From assembly GCA_023333565.1 (NCBI GenBank), contig JAJKFH010000921.1, positions 744,001 to 808,000 on the forward strand: a stretch of DNA of 64,000 bases, read 5' to 3'. This DNA comes from Puffinus mauretanicus. Its lineage: Eukaryota; Chordata; Aves; Procellariiformes; Procellariidae. Below, piece by piece: positions 12,201 to 23,067 of the stretch; the stretch's first letter is position 1; every line of letters begins with the position of its first letter. The position numbers were made by a program, and so were the translations under genes. The notes beneath the pieces were generated by a model. That model was not told the origin of the DNA. It saw only the letters and a list, made by a program, of their open reading frames with translations, and searched no databases.

Positions 12201-15197
12201 TGCAATCAGGATTCATTCATTTGGGGAAGCGCGTCTGCATACTCACGACAAGCAATATTAAACACTGGTTCTTATACCAAAGGCAAGTACACAAAACAGG
12301 TGATCAGGTAGGTAATTTTCCTTACTGTAGAAAGGAACCTTACTACAAAAATCACTAATTACCTAAAAAAAACCCCAAACAAACAAACAAACCCAAACAA
12401 ACCCAAAACTAAACAAAACCCACACTCACTTCTTGATGTATGACCAATTTGCTAGGTGAAGCATTATGAAGTATTTATACAGTCCTCTGCTGTATAACTT
12501 CTGAAATGTATCTTGACTTGCTTTAAAAAAAAAATTAAAACAAGTTTCCCCTCTGAAAACAAGTGACTTAATTGTCATAATAATCAAAATTCCTGGTTAA
12601 AGAATGCAAAGATAATACTGTGTTTTACCTGTTTAGGCCTCTCATTTCCAAATGTTCCATCACAAACAGAGTACCACCCCCTGGCAGGTCTATAACTTTG
12701 ATGGGTTTAGGCACTTTTATCGTCTGCGTTTTTAAGATGGCTTCCAAACTTGCCATTTCTCCCTCAAACATTCTTCTGGCCTGCCAAATATTAAAGGAAA
12801 GCATTAGTCTCTATGAACATCAGTCACAGGTAAACAAAGCTCTTTCACAAAACCAATCAAGGCTGTAAATGTTAAATAAAAAGCTTGGAGCAAGTGGCTA
12901 CTTCAAATACAAGATACAGATAGATCCATACCACCAGACTTGACAGTAATTTTACAATTACAGAAATTTCACTTCATAAAGTCGAAGTGATGTAGGTTCT
13001 AGCATTCTCTGTAATCGTAAAAATAACTTAGAAAGTCTGTTTACCATTGAAGGAGTGCAAACTGCATATATATAAAATGTAAGCAATATTTTATTAATGG
13101 ATTATGCAACAAATGTCTAGAAAGCTATGGGCAATATACATCATCAGTTAAGAGACTAGAAGAATGGTGCTGACATTCATAGTCTTCATGACTTTCCTGA
13201 CACAGACTGCTTAGTAATATAGCCGATCTTCAAAATAGTCTAATTTGCAGTCACAGGATGATTTTCCCTGGCCTATTTCTTTTGCCTATTGGGGTCGAAG
13301 GGGGGAAATATCAATGATAGCAGCCAAATGCCCCTTACTGCACTTGCACACAGAAGCCCTTAGAACCCAAGCCACTACCAACTGCATTTGCTTTGAAGAC
13401 ATTCTGAATTTAGGACCTATTTCTGCAACTGTTATCCACACTGAGTAAAATCTATTCCCTTGAGTTGCCCCACTGACATCAGTGACACTAGTCACACGAA
13501 GAAATGCTACTCTAGAAGAGTTAGGCAGCGATTGCAGAAAAAGGGTACGTGGGAAATCTACAGTATCTGCTAAAAGCAAAAGCAAGGAAATATAATGAAT
13601 AAAATAGAAATAGAATACTAGCCCTTTAGTACTGATACATGAAACATAGTCAAAGGACAATTTGCAATAGACATTGACTAAAAATTCAGGAGATCAAGAA
13701 TGAAGAACTGCTGAATTACTAAACCATGAGATAGCTTTGTTCAGAGGAAATCAGTAAATACTGTATCTCTGTCTAAAGCATCATTCTAGGTTAAGTCAGC
13801 TGTTAACTTTAATAAACTAAAAACCAGTGTTTTCTAAAGAACTTTGTTTTTCTAAAGAAACTGCTGATATACACCCACTGCTGCACACACAGCACAGCAA
13901 TTTAATACAGTTTGGCAAAGTTTGCTTTAATCAGCACTCAGAATCCACACACAGGCAAAAGCATAGAAAATGAAGTGACTACTGAATAGAAAATCTATCC
14001 AGATCTTTTTTTCCAAGCCCTATCTTGTAGCTAGCTAGATTGTGTACCTAAATACACAATTAACAAAGGCCTAAGTGGAAGGGCTACATTGCTATCAATT
14101 CAAATTATTTTCAGTCTAATTTCAGTCTAATGTAAAGCAGGATAAACTTTCTGTATTTTCCCATGTTACCACCTCAGTGCATCCATCCAGCTCCCTGATA
14201 TGATCAGAAAGTGTAGACAAATTTGGCATAGATATAGTTGCATACATGCTTTCAAAAACATTTGTTTGCTATTAAAGGCAAATACAAGTTCTGACTTTTG
14301 TTCTTCCAGTAAAGCTATTCATTTGACAGACACAAGTGTAGAGTACCTTTAAAGTAAATTCCACCTGATCTCTGCTTTTGCAAATAAGGATGTCATACAG
14401 GTATGTTGCATTATACTTATCTCTATCAAATGCAGATATCTACCTTCTACAGTTGCTGGTACCATGTATTGAAAAGACAAAGCAGAAAATCTTGAACAAC
14501 AATTGTGGAATAATATCATTTATTGAGAAAACCTCCTTCTTATGTGCAGGGAATTACTGCTTTTGTTACAACAAAGAAAGATGCATACCCTCAGTAGTTA
14601 ATTTTATACCTTCTAGGCATATGCAGTCATACCACCGTTACTCCAGCCATAACTGACAACAGCATGACATTGTACTCTATGCCCTGGACAAATAATACTG
14701 ATACCGCAACAGCGTCCCGCCAGAAACGCTGCTTCCAATCCCAGTGCCTACCCCCACCGCGGCCTCCCCATCCCCGGGCACCCCCACCACAAACCAGGCC
14801 GCAGACCCACAGCAGCCGCCAGCCAGACCCTCACAGGGCAGAAGCTGCCAAACGAAGCCGACCTCTAACCCCGGCGGCAGGCCACCTCCCTGACACCAGC
14901 CGTCGAAATTTTACTGATGCCAGCCGGCAAACCTCCCTCCATCAAGAAGCCGGGGCCAGCCCGCCGCCCATCTTCTCGGCGCGACCGCCCCTCACAGCTG
15001 CCTCCCCGCCCCGGGCTCCGCCACAGGCACCCACCCTCGACCCCTACCCCCCACACCTCCGCCTTGGAGTTGCTCTTCACGTACACCCGGCCGCGGTCCG
15101 TGTCGTAGCTCTGGCCCTGGCTGATGCAGCCGCCCCCCAAGTGCCCCGTCGACCGGAGCACCGCGGTGCCCAGCTCCCGCCTCAGCGCGTCCTCCAT
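8911..15197 (-). CDS. FN3KRP: Ketosamine-3-kinase (fructosamine-3-kinase-related protein)
   Basis: Complete gene of six coding exons on the minus strand: 15057-15197, 12629-12780, 11109-11200, 10542-10624, 10016-10138 and 8911-9249. They join in frame to 309 codons plus TGA, exactly the usual family length. The cytosolic enzyme uses ATP to phosphorylate C3 of ribulosamines and psicosamines on glycated proteins, after which the adduct is lost. Visible motifs are the nucleotide loop GGGCISQG with the redox-sensitive Cys24, GRVYVK with Lys41, the helix [33 protein letters not shown], the [14 protein letters not shown] segment, the catalytic loop HGDLWGGN (Asp217, Asn222) and the metal-binding [11 protein letters not shown] (Asp234). 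All introns are [27 protein letters not shown] and the synteny next to RAB40B favour FN3KRP over FN3K. Expression is probably broad, given its CpG-island promoter. Confidence 0.96.
9250..10015 (-). other. FN3KRP intron 5
   Basis: GT-AG intron with a short AAT/AAC/CCA-rich simple stretch near 9535-9572. Nothing else was recognised. Confidence 0.8.
10016..10138 (-). CDS. FN3KRP: FN3KRP coding exon 5
   Basis: 123 nt (41 codons) after acceptor TTCCTTCAG, ending CAACTTCAG before GTAGGA. It encodes [20 protein letters not shown] and the [17 protein letters not shown] helix. Confidence 0.95.
10139..10541 (-). other. FN3KRP intron 4
   Basis: GT-AG intron of 403 nt. Nothing was recognised in it. Confidence 0.8.
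10542..10624 (-). CDS. FN3KRP: FN3KRP coding exon 4
   Basis: 83 nt ending CTTCCACAG before GTAGGT. Two acceptors lie 6 nt apart; the upstream one (exon start 10624) gives [17 protein letters not shown], matching the family length, and was chosen. It encodes the [12 protein letters not shown] segment. Confidence 0.9.
10625..11108 (-). other. FN3KRP intron 3
   Basis: GT-AG intron of 484 nt. Short open frames on both strands lack family resemblance and are taken as chance. Confidence 0.8.
11109..11200 (-). CDS. FN3KRP: FN3KRP coding exon 3
   Basis: 92 nt after a TTTCTTAG acceptor, ending ACAGTTG before GTACAG. It encodes [20 protein letters not shown] and the [11 protein letters not shown] tail. 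Confidence 0.93.
11201..12628 (-). other. FN3KRP intron 2
   Basis: GT-AG intron of 1,428 nt. It contains a (CAAA)n-type A-rich simple repeat at about 12364-12421. No exon-like coding was recognised. Confidence 0.8.
12629..12780 (-). CDS. FN3KRP: FN3KRP coding exon 2
   Basis: 152 nt after acceptor TTTGGCAG and ending CTAAACAG before GTAAAA. It encodes [16 protein letters not shown] and the [18 protein letters not shown] segment. Confidence 0.95.
12781..15056 (-). other. FN3KRP intron 1
   Basis: GT-AG intron of 2,276 nt. Its right end is CpG-rich and belongs to the promoter island. It holds an old interspersed repeat near 13405-13500, listed separately. Confidence 0.8.
13405..13500. repeat. 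Ancient interspersed-repeat relic with fold-back core
   Basis: The stretch with ggacctatttctgcaactg, then ccactgacatcagtgacac and tagtcacacga resembles, from memory, a very old amniote repeat whose core is a tgactTCAgtgg-type inverted repeat. The class was not determined. Confidence 0.4.
15057..15197 (-). CDS. FN3KRP: FN3KRP coding exon 1 (residues 1-47)
   Basis: 141 nt inside a CpG island, starting [10 protein letters not shown] and ending AAGGCGGAG before a GTGTGG donor (15056-15055). It contains Cys24 in GGGCISQG. Phase 0. Confidence 0.95.
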
Positions 15198-15291
15198 GCT
15201 GGCTGCCGGGACCAGCGCGGCACTGCGCCTGCGCGGGGCAGCTGCGCCTGCGCGGCGCCGCTAAGGGCGCGCGGGCAGGCGGGGCTGTAAA

Positions 15292-15381
15292 ATGGCGGCG
15301 GCGGCTGAGGTGGAGAGGGAGAGGTTGGCTAGTGGCCCGGGCGCTGCTGTCGGTACAGCCGGCGATAGGGACTGGCCAAGG
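15292..15381 (+). other. Possible first exon of a divergent transcript
   Basis: On the strand opposite FN3KRP, an ATG in a TAAAATGGCGGC context (similar to the YY1/TISU initiator) opens a frame of MAAAAEVERERLASG type that reaches a good donor, CCAAGG|GTGAGG, at 15382. No downstream exon or protein family was recognised. It may be a divergent non-coding RNA or chance. Confidence 0.3.
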
Positions 15382-16695
15382 GTGAGGCTTGGTTGTAGGC
15401 GCTGGGGACCCGGAAGGAGCCGCTTCTTCTCGGCTGGGGGAGGGACAAGCGTAAAATCGCTTCTGGGAGACAGGCGGGGAGGAGCGGGGCGCTGGGCTGC
15501 CGCGGCCTGGCCTCAGGGCCTTGGGGGAGGTGAAGGGGCTTTCCCTCCGCCTGGCCTCCCGCTGCTGTACCCGGGCAGCCGCAACCGGGAGAGTCCCTCG
15601 GCCCGGTGGGGTTGGGCAGGATGCTAAATAATGCCAGCCAAAATATGCTTTTGTTTGAACTCATTTCCCTTGGGCGTGTGGTGAATTCTTCCCTACTATT
15701 GATGCAGAGGATGCACATGACAAGGAAGAGATGTTGCAGTAGAGCACTATATATAACAAAGGCAATGGATAGCAATTTTAAAATATTTGGATTTAATGTG
15801 CTTTCTGGCCATTATAAAGGTACATGCTCAAATTCATTCTGTTCTTCAACAATAACAAGAACAGCTTGCTGTTATTGAACACTGGCCAGTGTAGATCTGA
15901 AGTAAATTAATATGTTCTTTCCCATTAGAATTTGATATTTATTTAGCAAGTAACTTCTTATTCAAAATGCAAATTTCTAAGTGTAGAAGCTGGAGGAGTT
16001 CCTACTGATCTTTTATTCATTTCTTTGTTAGTGCAAGATTCTGTACTTTCTTTTTCTACTATTTCCTTAAACGCCTGTGGTCTCACTGGTTACAATCACT
16101 AATTCATCTTTTGTTCTTCCTGACTACCTCCCTATTCCCTATACTGATTTGTCTTGCTTGGGGTTTAAGGGTATTACTGTGCTGCCTGAGCAATTTAGAC
16201 ACCTATGGATATACATCTGTTTTTATATAGTAGTTTACACAAACAGCAATTAAGATTAATTTAGAGTTATTGATGTGTAGTTTCAAATTCTAAACTGGAT
16301 TTTGCTTTGGAAATTTTTGGGTTTAGTGCAGAAGGATTACAGCTCGGAGTCCTCTAATAATTCCTGTGCAGCAGCAAAATAGCAAGTGGTGAAAGGACTG
16401 AAGTTTTTTATTTCCAGAAGTCAATGTACCTTTCCTGTTCAAGAGTTAAAATACAGCTTTTATTTATTTATTTATTAATAATCTGGACTTTGTTCACGTA
16501 GAAACTGATATTTTGAATTTGGCAGGATTTCTGGAGCTACAGCAATCCAGGCAGTCTTACCATGAATATTTTTGCTAGGCCTCTGTGTATCTGGCGATTT
16601 CTACAGAGCCTGGACGAATTATCAGTGTGCTGTGTTTGCACCAATTCCACAACTTGTGAGATATATTAGACTTACGAGATGTGTTGCACAATCCT

Positions 16696-16711
16696 TGTGT
16701 GTGTGTGTGTG
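16696..16711. repeat. (GT)8 microsatellite
   Basis: Eight perfect GT dinucleotides. Confidence 0.9.
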
Positions 16712-17059
16712 AGATGTATTTACTTTCTTGGAAAGCACTTGATGGGAACATACTGTCAGGAGGCAATGAGCTACACATTTTGTGCACAAGAAATTTTGTA
16801 TCTCAGATCTGTCAGATTTAGGGCATGTACCAAGACTATTTGTGTAGCAGATTTGTAACAGAATCAGTGCTTTTTAGAAGCATACATTCACTGTCAGTCT
16901 AAAAAATCCTGAACTGACACATGGTAGCTGCAGCTTGGGCTTTTAGCCACTCCAAATATGTCACGAACATGCTAAATCTTGCTTGCAGAAGGTTGGGTGG
17001 GTGGTATGTATTATCTTACTTTCTCGTGTAGCAGAGCAGGGATTTCACTTAACAGTGTT

Positions 17060-17073
17060 GACTGTAGAGGGCG
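17060..17073 (+). promoter_or_regulatory. CTCF-like motif
   Basis: GACTGTAGAGGGCG contains the YAGRKGGC core of the CTCF site. Single-motif evidence only; it sits between the FN3KRP and RAB40B promoters. Confidence 0.25.
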
Positions 17074-20000
17074 TTATAATTTGTGGATGTGACAGGGATA
17101 GCCTAAAACCCAAGAACCTGTGGCTTGTTGAGAACCAGGGATAAATTAGTACCGCAAGAGTATGGAAACAAAAATGAGAATACGTTTTTGTATGCTGGAA
17201 TCTGTTTTCTGCCGCATATTGGCTCTCCTGACTCTTTGTGTAAAATTGGGCTTAAACCCATGTTGCAAAGGTTGGATTCAGATGTCTGCCTTGGTTGATG
17301 AAGAATGATTGAGATTATGCTGAGGGAGACTTTAATTCTCCGTTTGGAGTCTAGGAATCAGCAGCAGGTGCTATGGAAAATAATGCTGTGAGTTTTCTTT
17401 GAACGTTCTTTCTTATTCAGAGAGCAAAGGAGTAATGTCCACTCTGAGATCAAGAAGACTTGCTTTCTTGTTTTGTAGTTTTTAAAGAACTATGAGATTA
17501 GGAAGAATTCAAACCCCACATTTTTATTAAATGACACTTCTGCATCTCTTGGAAAATTCCTGTTGTGTCTGATTATTTTTTTATTATTTATTTCTCCTTT
17601 TGACAAAGCAATTAGAAACCAATCAGAATTTGTTCAATAGATTTAATGGACTTAAAGTGGAATGAAATTGTGGTTCAGTCTTCAAATACTAGGTTGTAGT
17701 AGAATATTCCATACTGTCAGTGGAGAAGTTTTTCATGCTGCACTGAAGAACAGCATAGTGAATGTTTTAGGAGACCAATTGCCCTTAATTCCCTAGAATT
17801 TAATTGGGTTGTACTTCTTTCTGATTGCATCCAATCAGATAGGATGTAACAGACGTTTGGCCAAAATTGTAATGTCAAGCTCATTAATTACATGGTGGAC
17901 ATAATCTGGAGGAACTGTCAGCTTGCTTTCCAAATTAGAGGTTAAGTGTTCTGGAAGAAACTCAGCGAGACCCACAAGACATTGCACTCCTAAAGAGGCT
18001 ACAGAGCATCTGTTTGCAGGAGGCACAGGCTCCCAACTCCTGCAGACATTGGAGTTCAGTGAGAGCCAGAATTTGGGAGCTGCTTCTTCACAGATACCCT
18101 TTTCAGTGCAAGTTCCAGCTCCAAGCCCTCCCTAAGCCTGCTGCATGCCATCTTTGGCCTCTGTGCCGTAGATTACTGTTCCCCATTTGAAATAAACTAT
18201 TGAGTCAGGCCTCAAAGGTACTTAGAGAGGACTACAAAAAAAAGCGTAGTCATATGCAGAAGTTGTTCATGCAGTGCAGGTCTTTCCTGCTGTGTGAAGG
18301 CAGTGTGTACCACAAAAGGCCATGTGGCAGTGTGGGTTGACTTTGCAATAATCCTTTCTTCCCTGCCTCCACTCTTCCCCCCCCCCAGGTATTATTTATT
18401 CCTATTTGAGTATTTTAGAAAGCTTGCAGTATGCTATTGGAACCACCCCCTTTCCTCTGCCCTGTCGGGGTTTACCAGCAATACTTATCTTGTTCTGATA
18501 CATGCTGGCTTGCCTGTAAGATCCACAGTGGTTAACTTTCTGTTTAAAATAGTGTTTCTTTCTGTGGAGGGGAAGACAACTGGCATGCTGGGCTGCAAAT
18601 TATTTGGTGAGTCATCAGTTAATATACACATCCCGAATAAAAAAGCACTGCAGCTGCTAATTTCTGTTTACTGCTTGACAGTATGTACAAGAAGGGAAAA
18701 GGTAATTGGTATGTGTAGCCTTTTATTGGTTGGTTTATATATATAAATGGAAAATATGTATTAGGGCTTTTCGGGCTCCAAGCCTCTATTTGTGTGAACG
18801 TATGAGAAACGCACTGTGGGCTTTGTCTTTTTTCCTCTCCCACATCCATGGATAGGTCGAGAGGGTGGATCAGGAAGGATACGGGACTTTCCATTACGGA
18901 AAGAGATGATTTATAAGACACTCATCGAGATTTGGTGTTAGTGCTTGTTTTTCTCTCTCTTTCCTTAAACATAATTCGCCTAAGAGAGAGAAATATATTT
19001 TTTAAAAAATTCCTCGGGTTAGCTGTATGATCAAATAAATGGAGATGGAATGAGAAGTTCCATTATCAAAATAATAGACTGAGACAGACCTTAGGAGCAG
19101 AATTTGGCCACTGTTCTGATTATGCAAAGACATTGGAATCAGACATTGATGTGTCTGTTCATTTGCAGAGTTAGTGCCTTCATAGATTAGTTTTCAACAG
19201 TTTCTGTAGTGATTTCAGGGACGTAATTTGGGACAGAATCTGAATGAAAGTGTGACCAAAGCCAAAGAACTTGTTGTTTGTTGCAGAAACAGAAATCAGA
19301 GTTTACTGGTTTGGCTTTATCTTCCTCTCTTTTTGATACAGACTATGCCAGTTTGCCAATGGGTTTTGTTGTTCGCAAATCTCTGCCCATCAACAAGAAG
19401 TTCAGGGAGAATGTTTGGTTTTTTGGATCATTTTAGTAATAATGAGCACAAGAAATTGTTCTCTTTGTGAGGGTAAAAAAGTGGGGAGTTTTCCATAAAT
19501 GCAGCTGTTTGAAAGTCCTTTTTTATCCTGATCAAGAGAAAATTATTATTATTTGCAGTTCTGACTTTTGTTTAGCCTAGTTCTGTATGGCACAGTAAAA
19601 GAGCAATATATATGCCATTATTTCTCCTTTCAGCTGCCCCTAACCAGGTTATCTTAATGCTTGAAAGTGGGTTAGCAAATGCATTTTCTTTTATATTATT
19701 CAGACAGGTGATGGGTTAAAGATTTGTGGGCGTATTCTAGTTTACTAGTTCCTGTATAAAGTATAACCATGAGCTGCCCTCAAAATAAACCTGGGCTTGG
19801 CACAGATTTATGTTCTGAACATGATTACATGTAAATGTCAGATAAGTGGAAATACTCAGGAAAGTGGAAACATTCCAGAATTCTGCTATTTATGGCATCA
19901 AAATAGTCGTTTGAAAAGCATTAGTTCTTCGTTTTCAACAACTGAAAAACTCTTCATATTTTTTAATTTAAAAATAAGGACAAGTGACCTTTAATTGCCA

Positions 20001-20114
20001 AGTTTATTGTTAGGAAAATGCTTCGTTTTTTTCTCTACTCTTCCTTAGTGAACTTTGGGAAGAACCAAACACATACAATTTCAGTAAAGCAAGATATGAT
20101 TAGTTTGTACTTCG

Positions 20115-20340
20115 GCATTTTTCTTATGGCATCTCAAAGCACTTCACTGAAATTTGTGGTTGAAATCCCATGACGCTCCTTTGTAATAGATGCAGCAGAT
20201 AGCTTTGATAGGTCTGGAAACCTGAGGCAGAAGGAATTTGAGTAAGCTGCCCAAGTTAGTAAAGGAAGTCTGCGTTAGAACTGGGATTAGAGCACTAGTT
20301 TCCTGATGCCCAGGGCTGTACTCCAGCTGTCTGGAAGTTA
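20115..20340 (-). mobile_element. MIR-like SINE relic, antisense
   Basis: The order of blocks fits a reversed MIR: ggcatctcaaagcacttcac, then ggaaacctgaggcagaagg, then aagctgcccaagttagtaa, then gaactgggattagagc and tgatgcccagggctg. It is heavily diverged, as expected for this very old family. Confidence 0.6.
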
Positions 20341-22118
20341 CTTCCACAGGAAAAGTACAAATGACTACTTCGACTGCATTTAGCCTATCTCAAATTAAAA
20401 ATTGAAATAGAAGCTCTGACAGATGACGCATCTGGAAGGTGAGCATGTCTCTATCTTTCTAAATGTAGACCTTCAACAGTAAAACACTGGAGCCTGTGAA
20501 ACTGTAGTTTATTGCTGCAATTTTTTTATTCCACCTCCAACAGGACTTTGATTCCATGAAGTGATGACTGAATTATAAAGAAGTGCAATTATTGGATGAG
20601 TATGCTAGAGGGAAAGTTGTCTGACACTGGGAATGTGGTGCTTTGATGTCCACCGGCGAGTGCTGCAGGACACTTTGTACTCTTCTGTTTGCACTGGATT
20701 AAAATTACCAAGGAATGATACAATGATATCCATTTCACATCTTTCTTTGCTATCCTGAAGTAAAAATAAGCGTGTTTAGGCTTTTTTTTTTTTTTAAGAG
20801 ACCAGTGAATTGACATTGCATACCCATACAAACTTTATTGGTCAAGGACTTCTTTGTTTTTCTTTTGAGTAGAAATATAAGGTATAGACATACCTCTTTC
20901 AATTTAGGGCTTATGTTTGGCTGCAGATAATGCAGAGTAAGTCCTATGTGTATGGTGTATTTATTTCCTCTGAATTATATGTGCTTTGGGCAAAGTGTGT
21001 GTATGGGGTGGGGTCCAGTAAAACAAGGACATAAAGACCTTTCATGAAGTTGTAATTTTTGTGTGGAGTGATACTTTATGCGTACAGCACTATTTTTGAT
21101 GTTTGTTTCTGTCTGTCTTTGTACGAATGTATTTTGTTTAATAGTTCGACACTACTAAATTTTTTCTTCGTATTTGGGAATTACTCAGGGTTAACAAGAT
21201 TTTCTTAGAGATTTTTTTTTTTTAATTATATTTGCTGGCAGATATGCTACAAGCAAAGAACAAAAAGGTCCTAAAGGGCCTAGTGTAGAGCTTAGGCAGT
21301 AAACATATGCATTAGGCTAAGATTTAAGAAATGAGATTTTCCTGTAAATCTTTGTTCAGTGGCTTGCCGTTTTTCTCACTGTCCCGACACCTGGGGTTAG
21401 GGGGGATGCACTGATGCACCTTGTTTTAGAAACCTCCTGAATTTATTTTAATGGCACATGAAGAGCGAGCATTTACTCCAAAGTCAACCCTTTTCCCTCA
21501 GCTCCCTACGTACTTCATTTTAGTATATGTTTTGCAGTATTGATAGGGGTAGGCATCTGGTTTTATATGCGTGTATCATCAGGCTGGATTACAGGACCAG
21601 GAGGAAATCTTAGTCTCATCCCCGTTCTGTACAAATACACGGTAATGTTTGAATGTGGGTAACGAGGGGGCAAAGCCAGCCGTCACTGGTGTGGATATGA
21701 TGAAAAAAGAACATGCCTTTTCTAGCTGTGAATAGCCTAAAAGCAAGACTAAGGTGTGCAGAGTGAGTGCCTTCCAAGTCCCATCGCTGAGACCCTCCGT
21801 CCACCCTCTTGCGTGTTCCCTGTTTGGTGCTGGTGCAAAGTCCAGAAATGTCCCTTGTCCAGAAACTGCTATTACTTCGCACAGCCCTCCCCCCACCATT
21901 TCTGCACCACCCTACCCGAGTCCTAGGGCCGTTTGTCTGCCCGCATACGCTGTAGTTACGGCAAACCCGGGAGAGGAGCCCGCAGCAGTCGCGGCGGCAG
22001 GGTTCCGTGCCGGTCGGAGGGGCTGGGGCTCGAACCCGGGGCCTCACTGCTCCGCTCCAGGCAAACAGCGGCCCTTCAGCGGGGAGGTGCGACTAAGTGC
22101 GATTGATGGGGGAAAGAA

Positions 22119-22388
22119 CCAATGGCCGCCTTGGAGTCCCCTAGCAACTCAGCCGCTGTGTCCCGCTGGGAACACGAGGAAGGGGGCGGTCGAGGTTTGC
22201 CTTCCCCCAATGGAAGCCGAGGAGGGCGGGGCTAGTGCTCTTTTGTGCACCAATAGGCGAATGCAGGGAGGTTACAGCTCCCTCATAGAAGCGGGGGAGG
22301 GGCGGGGCTACCATTTCGACGTGCCAATGAATGCTGAGGAGGGCGGGGTGGAAACGAACCGCCCAATAGTGGGACTCGGGGGCGGGGC
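22119..22388 (+). promoter_or_regulatory. Array of CCAAT boxes and GC boxes (NF-Y/Sp1 type)
   Basis: CCAAT occurs at 22119, 22207, 22250, 22324 and 22363. GGGCGGGG-type boxes occur at 22224-22231, 22299-22308, 22341-22348 and 22378-22388. Two modules (about 22205-22257 and 22322-22370) share CCAATG, then a GAGGAGGGCGGGG box, then CCAATAG, and look like duplicates 117 nt apart. Confidence 0.7.
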
Positions 22389-22734
22389 TCGATGTCCTGT
22401 CAGAGCGCCGCGGCGGCGGGCAGGCTGAGCGGCGGCGTGAGGCGGCGGAGACGCGCTGACAGCCCGCGGCCGGGGCGGCAGGAGGAGCGGGACCGAGCCC
22501 CCGCGGCCGCCCCGCTGAGCGCCCGCTGTCCGCCCGCTGTCCGCCCCGCTGCTCCTTCGCGTTCGCCGAGCGCCCCGCGGGGAGAGGGTCGGGCCCTCCG
22601 TCGGAAGAGACAGTCGCCTTCGTTCTGTCACGACATGACGCGCGCTGCCGCCGTCCCCCGCCGCTGACACCGCCGCCTCCCGTCGCTGCAGGAGGCGCGC
22701 CCCGAGAGCCTCCCCGCTCCGGCCGCGGCGAGGG

Positions 22735-22767
22735 ATGGCGCGGCCGACGCTGCCCCCGCTGCCGTGA
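22735..22767 (+). other. Upstream ORF in the RAB40B leader (10 codons)
   Basis: An ATG at 22735 (GGG before it, G after) opens ten codons ending in TGA at 22765-22767, 158 nt before the RAB40B start. It is relevant only if the transcript starts upstream of it. Confidence 0.4.
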
Positions 22768-22813
22768 CGGGACCGCGCCGCCGCTTCACGCCGCTCCCCT
22801 GCGAGCGCCGGGC

Positions 22814-22891
22814 ATGCCGCTGCCTGCCCGCGCCGCTGCCCACCGCGGTGACCTGGCCCCCCCGGGCCCCGGGATGGGCCGCGGGAGCTGA
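22814..22891 (+). other. Upstream ORF in the RAB40B leader (25 codons)
   Basis: ATG at 22814 followed by 24 sense codons, with TGA at 22889-22891, 34 nt before the main start. The frame differs from RAB40B. It would tend to reduce initiation at the main ATG if present in the mRNA. Confidence 0.4.
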
Positions 22892-22925
22892 TCCGTCGGG
22901 GCGGCAGGGGGGAGCGACGAGGAGG

Positions 22926-23067
22926 ATGAGCCACGTGGGCAGCCCGGTGAAAGCCTACGATTTCCTGCTGAAATTCCTGCTGGTGGGGGACAGCGACGTG
23001 GGCAAGGGGGAGATCCTGGCCAGCCTGCAGGACGGGGCCACCGAGTCGCCCTACGGGTACAACATGG
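22926..23067 (+). CDS. RAB40B: RAB40B coding exon 1 (residues 1-47)
   Basis: 142 nt in the CpG island, ending ATGG before GTAAGC. It encodes [12 protein letters not shown], the P-loop GDSDVGKG and [17 protein letters not shown]. Confidence 0.95.

Larger units (their letters stand above)
14700..15620. promoter_or_regulatory. CpG-island promoter of FN3KRP (possibly bidirectional)
   Basis: GC- and CpG-rich, in sharp contrast to the flanks; it covers FN3KRP exon 1 and its upstream region. There is no TATA box. Two identical TGCGCCTGCGC motifs (15224-15234 and 15243-15253), good NRF1-type sites, lie 19 nt apart, followed by a GGCGGGGC GC box at about 15278-15285 and AAAATGGCGGC, a YY1-like element, at 15289-15299 on the plus strand. 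These features suit a housekeeping, possibly divergent promoter. Island edges are estimates. Confidence 0.8.
15382..21949. other. Intergenic DNA between the FN3KRP and RAB40B promoters
   Basis: About 6.5 kb of AT-rich DNA. It holds a TTTA tract near 16459-16475, a (GT)8 microsatellite at 16696-16711, a CTCF-like core at 17060-17073 and a MIR-like relic at 20115-20340. Open frames here have no recognisable family. Confidence 0.7.

Noticed and set aside
13286..13660. 124-codon minus-strand frame in FN3KRP intron 1
   Set aside because: It spans an old repeat relic, would break the verified exon 1 to exon 2 joint and lacks family features.
14664..15290. Plus-strand open frame of 208 codons
   Set aside because: It is antisense to FN3KRP exon 1 inside a CpG island. 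Proline- and arginine-rich with no recognisable domain.
17990..18110. Possible second copy of the fold-back repeat seen in FN3KRP intron 1
   Set aside because: Only a short ggagttcagtgagagcc and gaatttgggagc resemblance; too weak to annotate.
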